Below, piece by piece: positions 40,879-46,438 of a DNA stretch of 46,438 nt. The stretch lies in the NCBI GenBank assembly GCA_913776615.1, contig CAJYPK010000013.1:1-46438 (forward strand), given 5' to 3'. The notes beneath the pieces are model-generated. The model had not been told where the DNA came from. It saw only the letters and a list, made by a program, of their open reading frames with translations, and ran no database searches. The translations under genes were made by a program, and so were the position numbers. Source of the stretch: an uncultured Hymenobacter sp. (GTDB taxonomy: Bacteria > Bacteroidota > Bacteroidia > Cytophagales > Hymenobacteraceae). The stretch's first letter is position 1, and each line of letters opens with the position of its first letter.

Positions 40879-43359
40879 CTATTTTCCCTTTTCCGCGGCG
40901 GGCAGCAGCACTTGGTAGGAATCCCAGAACTCGGGGCGGTAAGGCACGGTGGGGTCGAGGTGCAGGCCCGTGGTTTGCAGCACCAGGGGGTGCTCCTGGG
41001 TGAAGCTGGTGGCCAGCAACTCCAGGCTCTCCCGCCGGGCTTGCCGGCGCTCTCCCGTGGCGGGGTCAATGAATAGCTGCTCGTCGTCGTGACGAGCATA
41101 GCGCAGGTAGTAAGTACCGCGCAGCTGGTCGTACTGATACACGTCGTGGTGCGTGCGCCGCTGGGTGACCGGGGCCGAGAGTCCCAGGCGGCGCAGCACC
41201 TTCGCCTTGTCAACGGCGTAGGGCGTCCGCACGGTGAACGCCTCGTATTTGATCAGGGCATACGTATCGGTGGTGATGTACAGGGTCCCTTGGTACGACT
41301 CCGGCGCAGGGTACCCGTAGGGCGTGGTGAAGGCGCTGGGCCGGTCGCACACGAAGCCTACTTCGTACACCGGGTGGCCATCGTACTCGGTCTGGCCATT
41401 GAGCGTGAAGCGGTACTGGCGGGCGGGGCCGGCCTCCAGGGGGTTGGTGGTCGTCAGCACCGGGTCGTGGCTCCACAGCAGCCAGAACGCGGGGGGCTCC
41501 GGCAGCTGGCCGGCCTGGCGCTGCTCGCGCAGCTGTAAAAAGCGCTGTTTCACGGCGTGCTCCCAACTACCCCGCCGGTAGCCCTCCTGGTCGTAAAAAT
41601 CGAGGGCGGCCTCGTGGGTGGCTTGGAGGGAATCGTTGTGCCAGGTGCGGGCCCGGGCGTAGAGCTGCATGCTGTTGGCCTGCTGCGGGTAATTGGTGAG
41701 CAGGTGCTCGCGGGCCCGCTGCACGATCACTTCGGGCTGGGGAGGGGCCGTTACCAGCACCGTTGCCAGCAGGTGGGGCTGCGGAATCAGGCGTACCGTC
41801 AGCGCTGCCGCGCCGCGCGCGGGCACACTCGCGGAGGCGTAGCCCAGGCACGAAACCCGTACCGAATCGGCCCGCTGCCCGGTCGGGACGAACAGGGCGA
41901 AACTTCCTTCCGCGCTGCTTACGGTACCCAGGCTGGTGCCGGGCAGGCCCACGCTGGCAAACGCCACGGGCTCGCCCGTTTTGGCGTCGCGTACCTGGCC
42001 CAGCAACTTGCGGCCCCGGGTGGGCGGGGCCACCGCCGCCACCGGGGCCATGCTGGAAGTCGGGCGCATGGTTTGCGTGTAGTACAATCCGTCGAAGACC
42101 TCGGCCCAGGGCCCGCGCAGCGGCAGGTAGCCCAGCGGCGAGGCGTAAAACGTAGTCCCGGCGGGCACCTGGCGCAGGTTGATAAACCCAGCCGGGCAGC
42201 CCAGCTGCCCAAACGCCTGCTCGATGCTACCGGCCACCGGGGCGGGCACCGGTCGCAGGCTTTTAGGCTCTTCCAGCCGGCCGTACGTGCCGCTGCCGGC
42301 CACAAAGCCCACGGCGTACACCGCCGGGCCCAGGGTCCGCTTGACCAGCTCGCCCATCGGCACCGCGCCGCCCATCAGCGAATGAGCCGTTATTTGGTGC
42401 ACGTCTTCCGAGTCGGCCGCGACTTCGTGGCGGATGTAGCGGGTCGTCAGGCTGTCGTCCAGGTCGAGGCGCGAATGATGGTTGGCCAGGTGGTAAGAGG
42501 CCGCCCACACGATAATTTTAGCGTGTTCGGGCTGACGACTCAGGTGCAGCAGGTTATCGGCCATGAGCCGGTCGCGCAGGTTTTGAACCGGCTCGCGCTG
42601 GCCCCGCGCCTCCCGCAGCTCGCCCCGCCAGTAGGCCCCGCTGCTGCGTAGCCACTGCTGCCAGAAGCGCGCCCGGCTGGCCTGTCCCGGCTGCCGGGCG
42701 GCGATGTACCGGAGCGAGGCCTGGCACTGGGCCAGCCAGCGGGCCAGCCAGACGGTATCGGCCGGGTGCCGCAGCAGCGCATCGCCCCCGCCCTTCGCCA
42801 GGTTGGCGACTAGCTCCTGGCCAGCGTAAAAGTCGGCGGCCGTCCAGCGGCGGCGGGTATCCTGGGCCACGAATTGCCGCAATTCGGGTAGCAGCTGCTC
42901 TTGGGTATACTCGCCCGAAAGCTGGCAATCGAAGCCCGCCAATTGCAAGCGGCGGTGGGTATCGAGGTAGGCGGCCAGGCTATCGAAGTCGGCCGTGCCG
43001 CTCCAGATTCCCTCGTATACCGCGCGCAGCAGCACCGGCCGCACGGGGCGACCGGCGGCCACTTCGCGCCGGGCTTTATCGAGGGCGTACATATCTCCCT
43101 CAAAAGCGAGGGTATTGAAACCCAGCGAGTCGTGCAGGTAGCGTAGCAAATGAATCTTGGCCTCGAAGGTGCTACCATCCTGGTGCGTCTGCTCGCCCAA
43201 CATCACCACGCGCACCCCGGCCAGCGCCTGCCGCAAGGGAGCGTAGGCACCGGGCGCGGGCACCGGCAGGCAGCGCACCGGTAGCGCGGCGGGCGTTTGC
43301 CCCCAGCCGAAGCCAGTACTCAGCAATAGCCAGCAGAGGAGGTAAGAAATACGCAGCAT
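40879..43359 (-). CDS. Erythromycin-esterase-like domain fused to CarboxypepD-like domain
   Basis: Encodes 826 residues from ATG 43359 (an ATG at 43389 would add ten). The signal peptide LLCWLLLSTGFGWGQ is followed by an erythromycin-esterase-like domain: Glu56 and His59 lie in MLGEQTHQDGSTFEAKIHLLRYL, and FEGDMYALDKAR and IIVWAASYHLANHH follow, the last replacing the usual WAHNxHV. A CarboxypepD-regulatory-like domain (about residues 450-535, LLGQVRDAKTGEPVAFASVGLPG) comes next. The C-terminal part (VIVQRAREHLLTNYPQQ...ITTDTYALIKYEAF) resembles that of secreted CarboxypepD-type Bacteroidota proteins. The combination suggests a periplasmic or surface hydrolase; antibiotic resistance should not be assumed. 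Confidence 0.88.
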   Translation of the reverse strand: MLRISYLLCWLLLSTGFGWGQTPAALPVRCLPVPAPGAYAPLRQALAGVRVVMLGEQTHQDGSTFEAKIHLLRYLHDSLGFNTLAFEGDMYALDKARREVAAGRPVRPVLLRAVYEGIWSGTADFDSLAAYLDTHRRLQLAGFDCQLSGEYTQEQLLPELRQFVAQDTRRRWTAADFYAGQELVANLAKGGGDALLRHPADTVWLARWLAQCQASLRYIAARQPGQASRARFWQQWLRSSGAYWRGELREARGQREPVQNLRDRLMADNLLHLSRQPEHAKIIVWAASYHLANHHSRLDLDDSLTTRYIRHEVAADSEDVHQITAHSLMGGAVPMGELVKRTLGPAVYAVGFVAGSGTYGRLEEPKSLRPVPAPVAGSIEQAFGQLGCPAGFINLRQVPAGTTFYASPLGYLPLRGPWAEVFDGLYYTQTMRPTSSMAPVAAVAPPTRGRKLLGQVRDAKTGEPVAFASVGLPGTSLGTVSSAEGSFALFVPTGQRADSVRVSCLGYASASVPARGAAALTVRLIPQPHLLATVLVTAPPQPEVIVQRAREHLLTNYPQQANSMQLYARARTWHNDSLQATHEAALDFYDQEGYRRGSWEHAVKQRFLQLREQRQAGQLPEPPAFWLLWSHDPVLTTTNPLEAGPARQYRFTLNGQTEYDGHPVYEVGFVCDRPSAFTTPYGYPAPESYQGTLYITTDTYALIKYEAFTVRTPYAVDKAKVLRRLGLSAPVTQRRTHHDVYQYDQLRGTYYLRYARHDDEQLFIDPATGERRQARRESLELLATSFTQEHPLVLQTTGLHLDPTVPYRPEFWDSYQVLLPAAEKGK

Positions 43360-43654
43360 AGGACAACGGGCGCGGGGGCGATACGACATAGGGTAATGGC
43401 CTGACGATCGGCATGCTAGTACTCTATCCTACCCTCGCGATTTCGAAACTACGCCAGCGGGCTTGAAGCACCCCGTGCCAACCTGCTCTTGCTACCGCAT
43501 ACCCCTGGCTCGTCGACCGCTTCAGGCCGCGGAGTAGTAGCCAGCTTGGTTTAAGAGCCAGTTTACCCGTGGGCAAAGCATTGCCAGCGCGCCTTGAACC
43601 CTCATCCGCTCGTCGCGCCCGGCAACCATTACCCAGCTCCGGGGTTGAAGACGG

Positions 43655-44548
43655 ATGGAAAAGCCCCTGATTCCAACCTTCGACTTCAATGCCTACCCGC
43701 GGGCGGTAGCGCCGGCTCCCGGCCCCGCCGCTACTGAGCCGCTGGAGCAGGTGGTGGCCTACCGGCGCGAGGACCGGTTTGCCAGCTGCCGCCGGCACAT
43801 GGAGCAGCACCGGCGGCACTTTTACAAGCTTTCGCTGGTGGAGCAGGGCGGCGGCACGTTTTTTCTCAACGACGAAGTAGTGGAAGTAGCCCCGCAGTCC
43901 ATCTTGCTCGTGAAGCCCGGCACGGCCCTGAGCTGGCACCTGCACGCGGGGCCGCAAACCGGGGTGTACGCATTTTTCTCGGCTGATTTTTATAATGCCG
44001 GCCTGCTGCCGGGCTACCAGCTGCACGCCGCCCTGGCCGGGAACGCGCCCTACGTGTACCACGCCTGCACGCCCGCCGAGTACGCGACCGTGCGGCCGAG
44101 CGCCGAGCAGCTCTGGGCGCAGCAGCACCACCTCGAAAAGGCCCGCCTCTACCTGCGCCTGCTGCTGGCCGATCTGCGCCAGTGGGACGCCCCGCTCCCC
44201 AGTGGCAGCCTCCCGGCCCCGGTGCAGCAGTTTCTTAGCCTGATCGAAACCCGACTGGCCGCCGCCGCGCCGGCCCTCACCCTGGACCCCTACGCCGAGG
44301 CGCTGCACCTCACGCCCAAGCACCTGAGCGCCCTCTGCCGCCAGGCCACCGGCAAGAGTGCCACCGACCTGCTCAAAGAGAAGGTAACTACCGAAGCCAA
44401 GGTCCTGCTCACCGGCACGGCGCTACCCATCAGCGAGTTAAGCTACCGCTTAGGCTTCTACGACGTGGCGCATTTCTCGCGCTGGTTTAAGCGCGCGGTG
44501 GGGCAAACCCCTTCGGCCTACCGGGCGCAGTTTACGGGGTACAAATAG
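43655..44548 (+). CDS. AraC family transcriptional regulator
   Basis: Encodes 297 residues. The N-terminal sensor half includes FYKLSLVEQGGGTFFLNDEVVEVAPQSILLVKPGTALSWHLHAG, typical of AraC cupin domains. The C-terminal AraC DNA-binding half is LTPKHLSALCRQATGKSATDLLKEKVTTEAKVLL and ISELSYRLGFYDVAHFSRWFKRAVGQTPSAYRA. It precedes the PRISE-like SDR gene by 151 bp on the same strand and may regulate it. Confidence 0.93.
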   Translation: MEKPLIPTFDFNAYPRAVAPAPGPAATEPLEQVVAYRREDRFASCRRHMEQHRRHFYKLSLVEQGGGTFFLNDEVVEVAPQSILLVKPGTALSWHLHAGPQTGVYAFFSADFYNAGLLPGYQLHAALAGNAPYVYHACTPAEYATVRPSAEQLWAQQHHLEKARLYLRLLLADLRQWDAPLPSGSLPAPVQQFLSLIETRLAAAAPALTLDPYAEALHLTPKHLSALCRQATGKSATDLLKEKVTTEAKVLLTGTALPISELSYRLGFYDVAHFSRWFKRAVGQTPSAYRAQFTGYK

Positions 44549-44699
44549 TTAGGCCATCGGTGCAAAGCGGGCGGCAGCCGGGGCAAATAGCTTTGCGCGG
44601 CCGGGTGGGTCGGCTCCAAGCCGCTAGTTGCGACGGGCACGGACGCCCGCTTTCTCGTCTTTCCTCACTCTTACTTTTCCTTTTCTTCATCCTCCTACT

Positions 44700-45767
44700 A
44701 TGGATAAAATAGCGCTAATTATCGGGGCCAGCGGCATCATTGGCAGCAACCTCGCCCGCGAGTTGCTCGCCACTGGCTGGACTACCTACGGCCTGGCCCG
44801 CCGCCCCAACACGACCATCGCCGGCCTGCGCCCCGTAGCGGCCGACTTACTGGATCCCACCAGCTTACAAGCAGCCCTGGCCGACGTAGCCCCCACCCAC
44901 GTATTCCTCACCAGCTGGATGCGGCAGGAGACCGAGGCCGAAAACATCCGCGTGAATGCAGCTATGGTGCGCAACGTGCTGGCGGCACTCGCGCCCAAGC
45001 GGTCGGTACAGCATGTGGCGCTGGTTACGGGCCTCAAGCACTACCTGGGGCCGTTCGATTCGTACGCCCGGGCGGGCGCGCTGCCCCCTACCCCCGTGCG
45101 TGAGGAAATGCCCCGGCTCGACGTGGCCAATTTCTACTACGCCCAGGAAGATGAGGTGTATGCCGCCGCCGCCCGCGATGGCTTTACCTGGAGCATTCAC
45201 CGCCCGCATACCATTATCGGCCAGGCTGTGGGCAACCTTATGAACATGGGCACTACGCTGGCCGTGTACGCCAGCATTTGCAAGGAAACCGGGCGGCCCT
45301 TCCAGTGGCCCGGCTCCGGGGCGCAGTGGCACGGGCTGTCCGACGTGACTGATGCGCGCATCATCGCCAAGCAGCTCGCCTGGGCGGCTACCACCGAAGC
45401 AGCACGCAACGAGGCATTTAATATTGTCAACGGCGACTACTTCCGCTGGAGCTGGCTGTGGCCCCGGCTGGCGGCGTGGTTTGGCGTGGAGGCCGCTGGC
45501 TTCGACGGCACCGTGCACCCGCTCGAAGCGGCGCTGGCCCACGAAGCCCCCACCTGGCGCGCCATCGCTACCCGCTACCAACTAGCCGAGCCCGACTTAA
45601 ATCGGCTGGCCTCCCCCTGGCACACCGACCTCGACCTGGGCCGCCCCATCGAGGTAATGACGGATATGTCGAAAAGCCGCCTGCTAGGCTTTCACGCCTA
45701 CCAGCGCACCGAAGATTCCTTTTTCGACCTCTTCGCCCAACTGCGCGCCGAGCGGCTTATTCCCTAG
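44700..45767 (+). CDS. SDR enzyme of the PRISE (5-beta-reductase/iridoid synthase-like) type
   Basis: Encodes 355 residues. After the Rossmann motif ALIIGASGIIGSNLARELL, the blocks VALVTGLKHYLGPFDSYA and LDVANFYYAQEDEVYAAA carry the Lys (in TGLKHY) and Tyr (in NFYY) that replace the usual SDR catalytic pair in plant progesterone 5-beta-reductases. WSIHRPHTIIGQAVGNLMNMG and HGLSDVTDARIIAKQLAWAA are further marks of this group. Such enzymes reduce enones with NADPH; the natural substrate is unknown here. Start ATG 44700; the frame is open upstream to 44628 without homology. Confidence 0.9.
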   Translation: MDKIALIIGASGIIGSNLARELLATGWTTYGLARRPNTTIAGLRPVAADLLDPTSLQAALADVAPTHVFLTSWMRQETEAENIRVNAAMVRNVLAALAPKRSVQHVALVTGLKHYLGPFDSYARAGALPPTPVREEMPRLDVANFYYAQEDEVYAAAARDGFTWSIHRPHTIIGQAVGNLMNMGTTLAVYASICKETGRPFQWPGSGAQWHGLSDVTDARIIAKQLAWAATTEAARNEAFNIVNGDYFRWSWLWPRLAAWFGVEAAGFDGTVHPLEAALAHEAPTWRAIATRYQLAEPDLNRLASPWHTDLDLGRPIEVMTDMSKSRLLGFHAYQRTEDSFFDLFAQLRAERLIP

Positions 45768-45800
45768 CAGTGCGCGCTGGCGCGACCAACGCGCTGGACG

Positions 45801-46024
45801 CGCTGGCGTGAGTTTAGGCGGAGCCGTAACTCGCCGCCGACCAGTGGGGTGGAGTTTCCAAACTCCACTGCCGCAACGCGGCAAGCCTGCGCTATTCCCA
45901 AATCCTACTATTTCAGGCAAATGCCTATCCACGGCTAGCCTGCCGCGAGCGCGGTAGTGGAGTTTGGAAACTCCACCCCACTGGTCGGCGGCGAGTTACG
46001 GCTTCGCCTAAACTCGCGCCAGCG
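45801..46024. repeat. Long inverted hairpin repeat, family B copy 3
   Basis: Two 74-bp arms (45801-45874 and 45951-46024) match with three mismatches around a 76-bp centre. They carry the same small hairpins as the copy at 19931 (CGAGTT/AACTCG-type and GTGGAGTTT/AAACTCCAC), with TGCCGC...GCGGCA-type stems at the arm-centre borders. Fragments of the arm end occur just outside, at about 45776-45786 and 46029-46042, suggesting nested or repeated insertion. It begins 33 bp after the SDR stop codon. Confidence 0.88.
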
Positions 46025-46095
46025 AACAACTCGCACCAGCGTACTAGCGCGCCAGGCCAGCCAAACAGCACGCATTGGCGCATAGTCTTTACCAC

Positions 46096-46132
46096 AAAAA
46101 AGTCCCGACCAACTGGCCGGGACTTTCTTTTT
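46096..46132. terminator. Bidirectional terminator between converging genes
   Basis: A stem AAAGTCCCG/CGGGACTTT (46099-46107 and 46118-46126) with one inner mismatch and a short AACT loop, with A and T runs on each side. It lies between the SDR gene and the OmpA-like gene on the opposite strand. Confidence 0.75.
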
Positions 46133-46154
46133 ACCATACCCGTTGGGTATGCTG

Positions 46155-46438
46155 CTATTTGCGCTTAGCGGGGGCTTTTTTGACCGGGCGGCTGTGGCGC
46201 GAGCCGGTGCCGGTGGTCTTCTTGCCCGGCAGCTTCTTGCCCTCGGCCCGCAGCTCCGCGATGCTCGGGGCCGGGCCGTACTTCACTTCCGCCGCGTTGG
46301 CCTCCCCCGTCAGGTAGGGGTCGAAGTCCACCCGGCGGTTCAGCGCCTGCCCGGCCTTGGTCTTGTTGTCGGCAATGGGCTTGGTTTCCCCGTAGCCCCG
46401 CGCCTCGATGCGCTCGGCCGGCACCCCGTGGTCCACCA
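46155..46438 (-). CDS. OmpA-like protein, C-terminal part (partial)
   Basis: The 5' end is cut by the right edge. The visible 94 codons contain the end of an OmpA peptidoglycan-binding domain (VPAERIEARGYGETKPIADNKTKAGQALNRRVDF), in which the family Asp and Arg residues near ...NRRVD are present. A Lys/Arg-rich tail (GKKTTGTGSRHSRPVKKAPAKRK) extends beyond the domain, which is less usual. The upstream part is outside the window, so the full protein cannot be described. Confidence 0.85.
   Translation of the reverse strand, partial: VDHGVPAERIEARGYGETKPIADNKTKAGQALNRRVDFDPYLTGEANAAEVKYGPAPSIAELRAEGKKLPGKKTTGTGSRHSRPVKKAPAKRK

Noticed and set aside
40879..43359. Macrolide resistance gene
   Set aside because: The fused architecture and the changed WAHNxHV region make direct assignment to resistance unsafe.
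5492..46024. CRISPR array
   Set aside because: The repeats are inverted and dispersed over 40 kb, with no regular spacing or direct-repeat/spacer pattern, and no cas gene is present.

Overview
The window looks like chromosomal DNA from a GC-rich member of the Bacteroidota, most likely Hymenobacter or a close relative. This rests on two SusC/SusD pairs, FecR and ECF-sigma control, CarboxypepD-regulatory-like domains on outer-membrane proteins, scattered TAnnTTTG-type -7 boxes, and the dominance of G/C at third codon positions. The genus is an inference; no rRNA or other marker gene is present. No tRNA, rRNA, CRISPR array, phage gene or transposase was found.

Layout. (1) 1-3703, minus strand: an iron module of a PepSY-type membrane protein (open at the left edge) and a siderophore-type TonB-dependent receptor, with a 25-bp palindrome just upstream. 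(2) 3901-11688: housekeeping and stress genes, namely SelO, an MFS exporter, a ferritin-like DUF892 protein, a YdeP-type molybdopterin oxidoreductase and a PLP-dependent cysteine synthase-like enzyme. (3) 11777-19875: a nutrient-uptake locus with fecR, STN-containing susC, susD and a TlpA-like thioredoxin on the minus strand, and the ECF sigma gene divergent on the plus strand. (4) 20417-20677: a small secreted basic protein with a clear terminator. (5) 20889-35166: a glycan-utilisation locus with susC, susD, a GH43 lipoprotein, a second GH43 with a C-terminal accessory domain, a convergent DUF4965/glutaminase-type protein, a LacI-type regulator, a lone receiver protein and a Tat-exported GH43. 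Three perfect copies of TGCAAACGTTTGCA lie before susC and between the DUF4965 gene and lacI, which points to LacI control of the locus. The three GH43 enzymes suggest arabinose- or xylose-containing plant polysaccharide as substrate. (6) 35428-46438: a NarL-type response regulator, a second DUF892 protein, NDH-2, two AraC-plus-SDR neighbour pairs (the second SDR resembles the progesterone 5-beta-reductase/iridoid synthase family), an erythromycin-esterase-like fusion protein, and an OmpA-like C-terminus cut by the right edge.

The most unusual feature of the window is a set of intergenic inverted repeats in four sequence families (A-D). In families A, B and D each arm is itself a small hairpin, and two arms face each other across a short spacer; family C shows this only weakly. 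This is the layout of REPINs, which RAYT transposases mobilise in other bacteria. Most copies lie within about 60 bp after a stop codon, and one copy supplies or touches the stop codons of two converging genes. Family B keeps its small stems while the sequences change in compensating ways. The small hairpins, spacings and coordinates were read by eye and not folded computationally.
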